Below are positions 9,524 through 18,330 of a DNA stretch of 64,000 nt, piece after piece. Under the pieces are notes generated by a model that worked only from the letters and a program-made list of their open reading frames with translations, ran no database searches and had not been told where the DNA came from. A program made the translations under genes and the position numbers. The DNA is from RFPI01 sp964398195 (GTDB taxonomy: Bacteria > Pseudomonadota > Gammaproteobacteria > Burkholderiales > Methylophilaceae). Location: assembly GCA_964398195.1 (NCBI GenBank), contig CAYNLW010000003.1, forward strand, positions 11,243 to 75,242. The letters are read 5' to 3'. Each line of letters opens with the position of its first letter. The first letter of the stretch is position 1.

Positions 9524-9857
9524 CCTCAGAAATTTTAGAATTAATGTATAAAATCAAAAGGTTGGTTAATTTCGCTCGCCAACTAAAATTAAGTAGCGAC
9601 TGGTAAATATTATTTGCGCTCATACTGGACGAATTCGATGATTACCCTAAGGGCTCGAGTTCAAGTGTAAGGTCCGTAGGCAACGACTTGGATTTTAGCT
9701 GATTTCATCAGCTAAATATTTAATAAATAGATTTTTATTAAACGGTTTTTACAAAGGCAAGCACTAGGCACAAGCAATGGGCTTAAACATTAAGCCATTA
9801 ATTTGATGTATTCCTACCGCCACCTACCCTGAATGAATGAGCGCAGGGAGCAAATCA
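9524..9857 (+). promoter_or_regulatory. Long structured 5-prime region of rne
   Basis: These 334 bp hold no gene. A possible -10 (TATAAA at 9547-9552) lies near the left end. A 9-bp perfect hairpin (TTTAGCTGA / TCAGCTAAA, 9694-9716) is followed by an AU-rich stretch, and a second 7-bp hairpin (GGCTTAA / TTAAGCC) lies at 9780-9796. In enterobacteria RNase E controls its own mRNA through a long leader. The length, hairpins and AU-rich single strands here fit that role, but homology is not shown. Confidence 0.5.
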
Positions 9858-12425
9858 ATGAAAAGAATGTTATTTAATGCAACGCAATCGGAAGAATTGC
9901 GCGTTGCCATTGTCGATGGTCAAAAATTAATTGATCTCGATATCGAATCCGCTGGTCGTGAACAGCGCAAAAGCAATATCTATAAGGGCGTCATCACCCG
10001 CATAGAACCCTCACTAGAAGCAGCCTTTGTCAATTACGGTACCGATAGACATGGTTTTTTACCATTTAAAGAAATCGCCCGAAATTACTTAGCCAATGAT
10101 GGTGAAGGCGGTAAAGGTCGCATTCAAGACCAAATCAAGGAAGGCCTAGAACTGATTGTTCAAGTGGATAAAGATGAGCGCGGTAACAAAGGCGCGGCTT
10201 TAACCACGCTTATCTCTCTGGCTGGTCGTTATCTAGTATTAATGCCTAACAACCCTCGCGGTGGTGGTGTATCGCGCCGTATTGAAGGCGAAGATAGAAA
10301 TGAATTGCGCGACACCATGGCGCAACTGGAACTCCCCGCTGGCATGAGCATTATCGCTAGAACCGCAGGCATAGGCAGAACTGTTGAAGAACTACAGTGG
10401 GATTTAAATTACTTGATTCAATTGTGGACTGCTGTTGAAAACGCCTCCACCATACAAGAAGGTCCTTTCTTGATTTATCAAGAAGGCAGTCTGGTAATAC
10501 GCGCTATCCGTGATTATTTCCAGCCTGATATTGGTGAAATTTTGATTGATACGCCTGATATTTATGAGCAGGCCGTTCAATTTATGAACCATGTAATGCC
10601 TAACAATGTGGCCAAGGTCAAGCTGTATCAAGATGCCACTCCATTGTTCTCGCGCTTTCAAATCGAACATCAAATCGAAACTGCGTTTGCACGTGAAGTG
10701 CGTCTGCCCTCTGGTGGCGCTATCGTGATAGACCACACCGAAGCCTTGGTTTCCATTGACGTCAACTCAGGCAGAGCCACCAAGGGTAGCGATATCGAGA
10801 ATACCGCGTTCAATACCAACTTAGAGGCGGCGGAAGAAGTCGCAAGACAATTGCGCTTGCGTGATATCGGCGGCTTAATCGTGATTGACTTTATCGATAT
10901 GGAAAATCAACGCAATCAGCGTGACGTAGAAAACCGCTTACGCGATGCGCTGCATTACGATAGAGCAAGAGTACAAACTGGCAAGATTTCTCGCTTTGGT
11001 TTATTAGAATTATCACGCCAACGTTTGCGCCCAAGTTTAGGTGAAGGCAACCACATCCCTTGCCCACGTTGTCATGGTATCGGTCATATTCGTGGTATTG
11101 AATCTACTGGCTTGCATATCTTGCGTATCACGCAAGAAGAAGCCATGAAAGAAAATAGCAAGGCGATACAAGTGCAGTTGCCAGTTGAAGTTGCTACTTT
11201 CTTATTGAATGAGAAACGTGCAGATATTCATAAAATTGAGCAACGTACCAGTGTTGAAATCATTCTAATTCCGAATATTCATCTAGAAACGCCAAATTAC
11301 TCCATCGTGAGAATCAAAGCTGATGATAGTCGTGATGATGGTCCAAGAAGTTATCAGTTGGTAGAAATGCCATCTGAAGACGAGCTATCTACTACCCCGC
11401 AAGAAGGTCCAGTGGAAAAAATGCAAGCGGCCGTGCGTGGCATTACCCCGGTCGCACCTGCGCCTGTGGTCGATGTTAGCAAGCCTGGTTTATTCAGCAT
11501 GTTAAAGAAAGTATTCAGCGGACTTATCCCTAGCAAGTCAGAAGAATCATCAGACAAAGCAGATCGCAATGGTCAGCGTCGCGATAGAAATCGTCGCACA
11601 CGTGGCGGTCGCAATCGTGGTGATAGAGCGCGTTTTGAAGGTAATCCATTAACTGATAAACGCCCTAATCCAGCGCAACGCACAGAACAAAGCAATGTTG
11701 AAGCTAACCCTAGGGTCAATCCTAGCGTATTGGAATCTGATGCTAGCGGAGCAAATGACAACCGTGAATCTCGTGAGTCACGTAATAGTCGCCGCAATCG
11801 AAATCGTCGCGATCGCAATCGAGGCAACCGCAACAATGAAAACCAAGAGAAACAATTTATCCCGAATAGTGAATTGGAAATCATGGCGGTTAATACTGAG
11901 TCCAGCGTAAAGCCATCAGACAGCGTAAAACCTTCAGATAGCAAAGCTGACAATATCAAGCCTGTGAATAGCAATGCTGAGTCAGTCATTGCGCCTGTGG
12001 CAAATGCTGACGCAGCTAAAGCCAAGCCAGCCAAGGGCAATAATAGAGCGGCTAATAATCGTTCCAATAAAGCCAAGCAAGATAAAGCGGAAAATGTAGC
12101 GAGCAGCGTTGAATTGGTAGAAACCACAGCCAATACAGCGCCGCAGACCACTGTAGTCGCTGAAGACAAAGCAGCTAAGAAAAAGGCTAAACCAGCAGCG
12201 CGCAAGCCGAGCAAAGCAGGCAAGGCGGACAAGACAAGTGAAGCCAGTATTCAGTTGGTAGAAACTAAGTCAGCCAGCGTGCCAGAAGTTGCTAGTAGCG
12301 CGGTTGACGGCAATAAAAATGACAGCAATAAAAAAGCCAAAAAGCCAGCGGCTTGGCAGAAGAAGTCAAATCAAGCGCCTGCCGATGAACCACTGACTAT
12401 CGTGCAAACAAAAACTGGGGAATAA
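9858..12425 (+). CDS. rne: Ribonuclease E
   Basis: RNase E is the main endonuclease of mRNA decay and rRNA/tRNA processing. The start MKRMLFNATQSEELRVAIVDG matches the family, and GGGAG lies just before the ATG at 9858; the upstream in-frame ATG at 9837 is less likely. An S1 domain follows. The catalytic Asp residues are D301 (IDVNSG) and D344 (VIDFIDM), and the Zn-link cysteines are C402 and C405 (CPRCHG). From about residue 500 the protein is disordered, with Arg-rich RNA-binding patches (RRDRNRRTRGGRNRGD) and Lys/Ala-rich ends. The motif LVET recurs in the tail. The total is 855 aa. A terminator follows. Confidence 0.97.
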   Translation: MKRMLFNATQSEELRVAIVDGQKLIDLDIESAGREQRKSNIYKGVITRIEPSLEAAFVNYGTDRHGFLPFKEIARNYLANDGEGGKGRIQDQIKEGLELIVQVDKDERGNKGAALTTLISLAGRYLVLMPNNPRGGGVSRRIEGEDRNELRDTMAQLELPAGMSIIARTAGIGRTVEELQWDLNYLIQLWTAVENASTIQEGPFLIYQEGSLVIRAIRDYFQPDIGEILIDTPDIYEQAVQFMNHVMPNNVAKVKLYQDATPLFSRFQIEHQIETAFAREVRLPSGGAIVIDHTEALVSIDVNSGRATKGSDIENTAFNTNLEAAEEVARQLRLRDIGGLIVIDFIDMENQRNQRDVENRLRDALHYDRARVQTGKISRFGLLELSRQRLRPSLGEGNHIPCPRCHGIGHIRGIESTGLHILRITQEEAMKENSKAIQVQLPVEVATFLLNEKRADIHKIEQRTSVEIILIPNIHLETPNYSIVRIKADDSRDDGPRSYQLVEMPSEDELSTTPQEGPVEKMQAAVRGITPVAPAPVVDVSKPGLFSMLKKVFSGLIPSKSEESSDKADRNGQRRDRNRRTRGGRNRGDRARFEGNPLTDKRPNPAQRTEQSNVEANPRVNPSVLESDASGANDNRESRESRNSRRNRNRRDRNRGNRNNENQEKQFIPNSELEIMAVNTESSVKPSDSVKPSDSKADNIKPVNSNAESVIAPVANADAAKAKPAKGNNRAANNRSNKAKQDKAENVASSVELVETTANTAPQTTVVAEDKAAKKKAKPAARKPSKAGKADKTSEASIQLVETKSASVPEVASSAVDGNKNDSNKKAKKPAAWQKKSNQAPADEPLTIVQTKTGE

Positions 12426-12477
12426 GCTAGTCCCATTGCAATATTCCTAATTGGAATACTCAAAGTGCGATAAATAG

Positions 12478-12513
12478 AAAAGCCTTGCTGTTAACCCAGC
12501 AAGGCTTTTTTTA
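12478..12513. terminator. Intrinsic terminator between rne and uvrB
   Basis: AGCCTTGCTG and CAGCAAGGCT make a perfect 10-bp stem with a 6-nt loop, followed by seven T. A short A run precedes the stem, so it may also serve uvrB from the other strand. Confidence 0.9.
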
Positions 12514-12569
12514 GATTGATTTAATGGTATTGATTGATTGGGATTGATGCGATAAAGCAATTGAGTACA

Positions 12570-14600
12570 TCAAATATCCTTGACCTCAGCGCCGTAGAAA
12601 GCCGCTTTCAACTTTCTCAGTTGGTCGCGCATTTGGGCAGCTTTTTCAAATTCTAAATTCTTAGCGCTGTCATGCATGGCTTTTTCCACGCGCTTAATTT
12701 CTTTCAGCATCTGCTTTTCTGACATGGCATGATAGCTAGCCAATTCCTGCGCAGCTTTGCGCTCTTGCACCAACTCCTCTTTGTTATAAGCCCCATCAAT
12801 AATATCTTTGATACGCTTGCTAACACCGGTTGCCACAATGCCATTGGCTTCATTAAACGCTAATTGTTTGGCTCGTCTGCGTTGCGTTTCGTCTATCGCT
12901 TGTTGCATAGACTTGGTCATATGATTGGCATAGAAAATCACTCGACCATGCAGATTACGCGCAGCGCGGCCAGCGGTCTGTATCAGCGAGCGGCCGGAGC
13001 GCAAAAAGCCCTCTTTATCCGCGTCTAACACCGCCACCAAAGCCACTTCAGGAATATCCAAGCCCTCTCTTAATAAATTGATGCCGACCAATACGTCAAA
13101 CATACCCAAACGTAAATCGCGAATAATTTCTACCCGCTCAACCGTATCAATATCGGAATGCAGATAGCGCACCTTGACACCATGCTCAGATAAATAATCC
13201 GTTAAATCTTCTGCCATGCGTTTGGTTAAAGTGGTGGCTAATACTCTTTGCTGCTGTTCAATACATTGTTGTATTTCTGATAATAAATCGTCCACCTGTG
13301 TGTCTGCTGGCTTGACAGTAATTTGTGGATCTACCAAGCCAGTCGGTCTAACCACTTGCTCGACCACTTGCTGGGTATGGGTGGCTTCGTATTCTGCGGG
13401 GGTAGCGGAAACGAAAATGGTTTGCGGCATAATGCGCTCAAACTCATCAAATTTGAGGGGGCGATTATCTAAGGCCGAAGGCAGTCTGAAGCCATAGTCA
13501 ACTAGGTTTTCTTTGCGTGAACGATCGCCCTTAAACATGCCACCGATTTGCGGAATAGTGACATGGCTTTCGTCGATAATCATCAGTGCGTTTTTGGGCA
13601 AATAATCAATCAATGTCGGTGGTGCATCACCCGGCGCACGACCTGATAAATGCCTAGAGTAGTTCTCAATGCCTTTGCAAAAGCCTATCTCATTTAACAT
13701 CTCTAAATCGAATCGTGTGCGTTGCTCAATTCTTTGCGCTTCAAGCAATTTATTGTGCTTGATAAAGAAAGCCACTCGCTCACGCAACTCGGCTTTTATT
13801 TTTTCTATTGCCTGCAAAGTCGTTTCTCTAGGGGTGACATAATGACTAGAGGGGTAAATCGTGAAGCGCGGTATCTTGCTAAAGATTTGCCCAGTCAGTG
13901 GGTCAAAGGAAGTGAGCTGATCAATCTCATCATCAAATAAACTAATGCGTATCGCGGTCTCGCTATTTTCTGCTGGGAATACATCAATCACATCGCCTCG
14001 CACACGGAAACAGCCGCGCGAGAAATCAAAATCATTGCGCTCGTATTGCATACCGATTAATCGCATGACCACATCGCGCTGGCTCATCTTATCGCCCTGC
14101 TGCAAATTCAATACCATGCCGTGATAATCCACTGGGTCGCCTATACCATAGATGGCAGATACTGAGGCGACGATAATACTGTCTGGTCGTTCTAGTAGTG
14201 CCTTGGTGGCAGATAAACGCATCTGCTCAATATGCTCGTTGATACTAGAATCTTTCTCAATAAACAAATCTCTAGCAGGAACATAGGCTTCTGGTTGATA
14301 GTAATCGTAGTAAGAAACAAAATATTCCACAGCGTTATTGGGAAAGAATTCTTTAAATTCTGAATACAACTGCGCCGCCAAGGTTTTATTCGGGGCCATC
14401 ACAATTGCAGGACGACCACAACGCGCAATCACATTGGCCATGGTATATGTCTTACCTGAGCCAGTGACTCCTAGCAGGGTTTGAAATTTCTTATCTTCTG
14501 CAATGCCTTGCAATAATTTTTCTATCGCTTGAGGCTGATCACCCGCTGGCGGGAATGGTTGAAATAGCTGGTATTGGCTATTAGGGAAAGAAATAAACAC
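12570..14600 (-). CDS. uvrB: UvrABC excinuclease subunit B
   Basis: UvrB is the helicase-like damage-verification subunit of nucleotide excision repair. Walker A is GVTGSGKTYTMANV, the DEAD-like box is MIIDESHVTIPQ, the beta-hairpin region is VEYFVSYYDYYQPEAY, and motif VI is QTAGRAARN. A C-terminal UVR domain (EKAAQMRDQLRKLK) binds UvrC. The GTG at 14600 is chosen because an AGG lies 8 nt upstream; another GTG at 14609 overlaps that site. It is divergent from the protease gene at 14761. Confidence 0.97.
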   Translation of the reverse strand: MFISFPNSQYQLFQPFPPAGDQPQAIEKLLQGIAEDKKFQTLLGVTGSGKTYTMANVIARCGRPAIVMAPNKTLAAQLYSEFKEFFPNNAVEYFVSYYDYYQPEAYVPARDLFIEKDSSINEHIEQMRLSATKALLERPDSIIVASVSAIYGIGDPVDYHGMVLNLQQGDKMSQRDVVMRLIGMQYERNDFDFSRGCFRVRGDVIDVFPAENSETAIRISLFDDEIDQLTSFDPLTGQIFSKIPRFTIYPSSHYVTPRETTLQAIEKIKAELRERVAFFIKHNKLLEAQRIEQRTRFDLEMLNEIGFCKGIENYSRHLSGRAPGDAPPTLIDYLPKNALMIIDESHVTIPQIGGMFKGDRSRKENLVDYGFRLPSALDNRPLKFDEFERIMPQTIFVSATPAEYEATHTQQVVEQVVRPTGLVDPQITVKPADTQVDDLLSEIQQCIEQQQRVLATTLTKRMAEDLTDYLSEHGVKVRYLHSDIDTVERVEIIRDLRLGMFDVLVGINLLREGLDIPEVALVAVLDADKEGFLRSGRSLIQTAGRAARNLHGRVIFYANHMTKSMQQAIDETQRRRAKQLAFNEANGIVATGVSKRIKDIIDGAYNKEELVQERKAAQELASYHAMSEKQMLKEIKRVEKAMHDSAKNLEFEKAAQMRDQLRKLKAAFYGAEVKDI

Positions 14601-14760
14601 AGAAGTCACCTCATCAATAAGCTAGCAATTTTATCAGGCTATTGGCTTTAAAAGCGCAAAGCGAACTTTATATCAATAACCATTGTCATTAAGAGGACTT
14701 TTTAGTTAATGGCTTAATCTTCTTTTTTTGTTTGATATGCATTTTCATAAGGTATTTTCA
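14601..14760. promoter_or_regulatory. Divergent promoter region of uvrB and the protease gene
   Basis: The 160-bp spacer separates two outward-facing genes, so it must hold both promoters. On the minus strand CCTGATAAAATTGC holds a -10-like TAAAAT about 25 bp before uvrB. On the plus strand AAGG lies before the protease ATG. No LexA-type palindrome CTG-N10-CAG was seen. Confidence 0.4.
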
Positions 14761-15810
14761 ATGACAACTTTTCTGCGTGCTAGTTTTAAGTCTGTTGCTC
14801 TCATCACCCTGTTATCCAGTAGCTTGTCCATGAATGCTTATGCTTATGATAAAGCCAAATTATTTGATGCCTTTTTAGCTATCGTCATGATTAAAGGCTA
14901 TACCTCAGACGGTAGCATGGCCTATGGCTCTGGCGTGGTGATTGCGCCGGGTCAAGTGATTACCAATTGCCATATCATGCGACAAACCAAAGAACCGTGG
15001 GTGGCAAGAGGTGAAGACACCTTTACCATCAGCTCAGTAAAAGCGGATCGTTATCACGATATGTGTTTGGTGACCGTTGAAAATCTTCCCCTCAAACCCG
15101 CCACCATAGGCTCTATCAATCAACTGAGCAAAGGCTCGCCTATCGTCAGCATAGGCCACTCCAGCGCTAATCCATCGCCGCTGACCGGCATAGGCAAAGT
15201 GCGCGCGGTTTATCCTTTTAACGACGGCTTGGTAATTAGCGGCACAGCACGCTTTAGCATGGGCGCTAGCGGGAGCGGCATGTTTGACGAACAAGGCAGA
15301 TTAATCGGTATCAATACCTTCAAATCGCCAGGTCGCAACGCTTACTTTTTTGCCTTACCTATAGAATGGTTAAAGAAAGTTGAACAATTGCCAGAAGAAA
15401 AACAATTCCCTATCACAGGCAAAACCTTCTGGGAGGAGAGCGAGCAAGACAAACCATACTTTATGCAAGTGGTACAACCTGAATTAAATAATGAATGGGA
15501 TAAATTGCTAGCCGTGGCTAAACGTTGGAGCCAAGTAGAGCCTAATAATTGTGAGGCTTGGTATGAGATGGGCTACGCATATGAGATGACCAATCAAACT
15601 GCACTAGCCAAACAAGCTTATCAAACCGCGCTAAAGCTCAATCCGCAGCATACTGAAGCGATCTATCACCTTGGTTTAATGGCTGCTAAAAATGGCGACG
15701 CAGCCGGCTTAAAAGGCTATCAACAAACGCTTGCCACGCTAGATGAAGATTTGGCAGCGACTTTAAGCCAAACCCAGATTTGCCAAGCTGATTGCAAAGC
15801 GACCCAATAA
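14761..15810 (+). CDS. Secreted trypsin-like serine protease with C-terminal TPR region
   Basis: A signal peptide (about residues 1-28, ending AYA before YDKAK) leads to a trypsin-fold domain. The catalytic triad is His71 (ITNCHIM), Asp100 (YHDMCLV) and Ser170 (MGASGSGMFD). No PDZ domain follows. The C-terminal part instead has TPR-like helices (EAWYEMGYAYEMTNQTALAK, YQTALKLNPQHTEAIYHLG). Two Cys lie near the active site and two near the C-terminus. It acts in the periplasm or outside, and its substrate is unknown. The ATG at 14761 has AAGG upstream and gives a proper signal peptide; the in-frame start at 14728 does not. Confidence 0.8.
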   Translation: MTTFLRASFKSVALITLLSSSLSMNAYAYDKAKLFDAFLAIVMIKGYTSDGSMAYGSGVVIAPGQVITNCHIMRQTKEPWVARGEDTFTISSVKADRYHDMCLVTVENLPLKPATIGSINQLSKGSPIVSIGHSSANPSPLTGIGKVRAVYPFNDGLVISGTARFSMGASGSGMFDEQGRLIGINTFKSPGRNAYFFALPIEWLKKVEQLPEEKQFPITGKTFWEESEQDKPYFMQVVQPELNNEWDKLLAVAKRWSQVEPNNCEAWYEMGYAYEMTNQTALAKQAYQTALKLNPQHTEAIYHLGLMAAKNGDAAGLKGYQQTLATLDEDLAATLSQTQICQADCKATQ

Positions 15811-15819
15811 ATCTTGCAC

Positions 15820-15859
15820 AAACTGTTGATTGCATCACATTTTCATGCATCAACAGTTT
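15820..15859. repeat. Imperfect inverted repeat between protease and aminotransferase genes
   Basis: AAACTGTTGAT (15820-15830) and ATCAACAGTTT (15849-15859) are perfect arms. The stem extends inward by GCAT/ATGC with one bulged T. No good T tract follows, so it may be a weak terminator of the protease gene or a protein-binding site upstream of the aminotransferase. Confidence 0.6.
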
Positions 15860-15924
15860 ATTCAGCGTGCATTTGTGAGTAAAATTGCGGCTTTGATTTT
15901 TCCTCACAAGGATTAGTGCTCGTT

Positions 15925-17130
15925 ATGTCAGGCTCGCCACTTTCGCAACGCGTTTTATCTATCAAAGAGTCCCCCACCCTAGCGGTCACAGCCAAAGCTG
16001 CCAGACTGAAAGCAGAAGGCAAAGATATCATCGGTCTAGGGGCGGGCGAACCTGACTTTGACACCCCACAACATATCAAAGACGCTGCCAAACAAGCGAT
16101 AGATAACGGCTTTACCAAATACACCCCAGTAGCAGGTATCCCCGGCTTGAAAAAAGCCATCGTGGCTAAATTTAAGCGTGATAACCAACTGGATTACACA
16201 GAAAAACAAGTAATCGTTGGTGTAGGTGGCAAGCAATGTATTTTCAACTTAGCTTTAGCCGTGCTTAACCCTGGCGATGAAATCATCGTGCCTGCCCCTT
16301 ACTGGGTATCCTATGCCGATATAGGCATGGTAGCGGGCGCCGTACCGGTGATTATTGAGTGCGGCATAGAGCAAGATTTTAAATTGACGCCAGCGCAACT
16401 GGCTGCGGCTATTACCCCAAAAACCAAGATGTTTATGATTAACTCGCCGTCTAACCCAACTGGCTCGGTGTATAGCCTCGCGGAGTTACAGGCATTAGGC
16501 GAAGTGTTAAAACAACATCCGCATATCTTGGTGGCGACCGATGATATGTATGAACATGTCAATCTGACTGGCCAAGCGTTTTACAATATCTTAAACGCCA
16601 CCCCTGAACTCAAAGATCGCTGCATCGTGTTAAACGGCGTCTCCAAAGCCTACTCCATGACTGGCTGGCGTATAGGCTATGCTGCCGGCCCTGAAAATAT
16701 TATTAAAGCAATGGAAATTCTCCAATCGCAATCCACCTCCAACCCTACTTCTATTTCCCAAGTCGCCGCGCAAGCCGCGTTGGAAGGTCCACAAGAGTGC
16801 ATACGTCCTATGGTGGAAGCGTTTATTGAACGCCATGAATATGTGGTGCAACGCTTTAATGCCATGCCTGGATTGCAATGTATTAAAGCTGGCGGCGCGT
16901 TTTATGCCTTTCCAGATGCCAGAGTGGCGATTCAGAAGTTATTTGCTGCTGGCAAAATTAAACAGCCCAATGATTTGGCATTAGCCGATTATTTATTAGA
17001 TGAATTTGGTGTAGCTGTAGTGCCGGGCAGTGCATTTGGCGCAGAGGGTTATTTTCGAATTTCGTTTGCTACATCGATGGATAATCTGCGTCATGCTTTG
17101 GATAGAATTGAACGCGCACTCAGCGCTTGA
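15925..17130 (+). CDS. aspC: Aspartate aminotransferase-type class I PLP aminotransferase
   Basis: It transfers amino groups between aspartate and 2-oxoglutarate, with PLP as cofactor. The PLP lysine is in NGVSKAYSMTGWRIGY, the substrate Arg lies in YFRISFA, and the N-terminal part has GLGAGEPDFDTP, typical of the I-gamma subgroup (Thermus-type AspAT). The length is about 401 aa. The ATG at 15925 is chosen; a GTG at 15916 lies too close to AAGGA (15907-15911). Activity on other amino or keto acids is possible in this family. It stands alone, followed by tRNA-Asn. Confidence 0.88.
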   Translation: MSGSPLSQRVLSIKESPTLAVTAKAARLKAEGKDIIGLGAGEPDFDTPQHIKDAAKQAIDNGFTKYTPVAGIPGLKKAIVAKFKRDNQLDYTEKQVIVGVGGKQCIFNLALAVLNPGDEIIVPAPYWVSYADIGMVAGAVPVIIECGIEQDFKLTPAQLAAAITPKTKMFMINSPSNPTGSVYSLAELQALGEVLKQHPHILVATDDMYEHVNLTGQAFYNILNATPELKDRCIVLNGVSKAYSMTGWRIGYAAGPENIIKAMEILQSQSTSNPTSISQVAAQAALEGPQECIRPMVEAFIERHEYVVQRFNAMPGLQCIKAGGAFYAFPDARVAIQKLFAAGKIKQPNDLALADYLLDEFGVAVVPGSAFGAEGYFRISFATSMDNLRHALDRIERALSA

Positions 17131-17165
17131 TGGTAATAAATTTGCGTATTTTCGCTGATTTGTTA

Positions 17166-17194
17166 TTGACCAAAACCCTTCAAATCTTTATTAT
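17166..17194 (+). promoter_or_regulatory. Sigma-70 promoter of tRNA-Asn
   Basis: TTGACC (17166-17171) and TATTAT (17189-17194) are spaced by exactly 17 bp. The predicted start near 17201 is about 9 nt before the mature tRNA. Confidence 0.75.
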
Positions 17195-17209
17195 CACGCC
17201 TTCACCGAT

Positions 17210-17285
17210 TCCCCGATAGCTCAGTCGGTAGAGCAACGGACTGTTAATCCGTGTGTCGCTGGTTCGAGCCCAGCTCGGGGAGCCA
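17210..17285 (+). tRNA. tRNA-Asn (GTT)
   Basis: The 76-nt sequence folds as a full cloverleaf. TCCCCGA pairs with TCGGGGA in the acceptor stem, the discriminator is G and CCA is encoded. The anticodon loop CTGTTAA gives GTT at 17243-17245, and the T loop is GTTCGAGCC. Confidence 0.97.
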
Positions 17286-17290
17286 AATTT

Positions 17291-17318
17291 AAATACCCGC
17301 TACGGCGGGTATTTTTCT
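17291..17318 (+). terminator. Intrinsic terminator of tRNA-Asn
   Basis: AAATACCCGC and GCGGGTATTT form a 10-bp stem with a 4-nt loop and a short T tract, 6 bp after the CCA end. Confidence 0.88.
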
Positions 17319-17345
17319 TTCCGTCGTCAAATAATCCTTATCAAT

Positions 17346-17445
17346 TTTCTAGCACTAGATTTTTTGGTACTTCAATTTCTAGCACTGTATTGATCTAGCA
17401 TTGTATCTATCTTGCACTATATTTATCGGGCACTATATTTTTCTC
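17346..17445. repeat. Degenerate tandem repeat, 6 units of 15-16 bp
   Basis: The core G[CT]A[CT]T followed by an AT-rich tail recurs at 17352, 17367, 17382, 17398, 17414 and 17430, so the steps are 15, 15, 16, 16 and 16 bp. The last copies read TCTTGCACTATATTTA and TCGGGCACTATATTTT. It fills most of the gap between the tRNA terminator and the psiE promoter. No gene is seen in this stretch. Confidence 0.75.
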
Positions 17446-17466
17446 ACAAACAGGCAAGTTTGCCAC

Positions 17467-17475
17467 TGCTATAAT
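17467..17475 (+). promoter_or_regulatory. Extended -10 promoter of psiE
   Basis: TGCTATAAT is an extended -10 element. Transcription would start near 17482, and GGGGAG at 17494-17499 is the ribosome binding site. No Pho box was recognised. Confidence 0.65.
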
Positions 17476-17504
17476 AGCCATGCATTTATTACTGGGGAGT
17501 TAAG

Positions 17505-17900
17505 ATGCAACCGAATCAATTCACGCAATTTGCGCAAAGAATCATGAGCGCCATTGGTCAAATCGTTTTACTAATTATTACCCTTGCCACGGTATTTGGC
17601 ATCACTCAAGAAATCGGCATTATTTGGCAAAATCGCGCGATTGCGGTCAGTGATATCTTGATGTTGTTTTTATATCTTGAGGTGATGTCTATGCTCAATC
17701 ACTACTTGGGCTCAGGCAATTTACCCGTACGCTATCCGCTATATATTGGCATTATTGCCTTAGCAAGATTCTTAGTGCTGGATATTAAAGAATTAGATGG
17801 CTTAAGAATGTTCGCGCTATCTGGCTCGATTTTATTGATTGCACTGGCTATTCTGATTGTGCGCTACGGCCATGTGCGCTTTCCTTATACTGACGATTAA
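17505..17900 (+). CDS. psiE: PsiE-family (phosphate-starvation-inducible) membrane protein
   Basis: The 131-aa protein has four hydrophobic segments (about 18-36, 46-65, 76-92 and 101-121) and the PsiE-type stretch LYLEVMSMLNHYLGSGNLPVRYPLYI. Its length matches the family. The molecular function of PsiE is not known; in E. coli it is induced by phosphate starvation. GGGGAG lies 5 nt before the ATG. It is followed after 2 bp by the YeeE pair, so the three genes are probably cotranscribed. Confidence 0.82.
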   Translation: MQPNQFTQFAQRIMSAIGQIVLLIITLATVFGITQEIGIIWQNRAIAVSDILMLFLYLEVMSMLNHYLGSGNLPVRYPLYIGIIALARFLVLDIKELDGLRMFALSGSILLIALAILIVRYGHVRFPYTDD

Positions 17901-17902
17901 TC

Positions 17903-18328
17903 ATGATAGATATTGAACAATTTACCCCCATCACTTCGCTAGTCGGTGGCATGTTAATTGGTCTGGCAGCCACGCTGATGATTTTACTGAATGGGCGTAT
18001 CGCCGGTGTTTCCGGCATTATTCGACTGAGCTTAAGCAAAGCCAGCTTTGCATGGTGGCGACTGTGTTTTATCTTAGGTTTGTTGCTCGGCCCTGTGCTG
18101 TTTCAAATGATTTACAGCAAGCCCACCATCTATATACAAGCTTCGCCAGCGCTGATACTGGTGGCAGGATTTTTAGTCGGCTTTGGCACCTCAATGGGCG
18201 CCGGTTGCACTAGTGGTCATGGCATATGTGGATTAGCACGATTATCGCTACGTTCCTTGGTCGCTGTGCTGGTATTTATGTTGAGCGCCATGCTGACTGT
18301 TTATATAGCGAAAATGCTGGCCCACTAA
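17903..18328 (+). CDS. YeeE/YedE-family membrane protein, first half
   Basis: The 141-aa protein has about four transmembrane helices and the conserved motif MGAGCTSGHGICGLARLS, whose Cys is on the transport path in YeeE/TsuA proteins. The family imports thiosulfate or related sulfur compounds. Full-length YeeE has two such halves; here they are separate genes, as in PmpAB-like pairs. It starts 2 bp after psiE. Substrate is inference. Confidence 0.85.
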   Translation: MIDIEQFTPITSLVGGMLIGLAATLMILLNGRIAGVSGIIRLSLSKASFAWWRLCFILGLLLGPVLFQMIYSKPTIYIQASPALILVAGFLVGFGTSMGAGCTSGHGICGLARLSLRSLVAVLVFMLSAMLTVYIAKMLAH

Positions 18329-18330
18329 AC

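Noticed and set aside
11573..12232. 219-codon frame opposite rne
   Set aside because: It mirrors the Lys/Ala/Arg-rich tail of RNase E, is Leu/Ser-rich by codon reversal and has no domain or start signal.
17210..17445. Integration site of a mobile element at tRNA-Asn
   Set aside because: No integrase, no second tRNA end copy and only core genes around.
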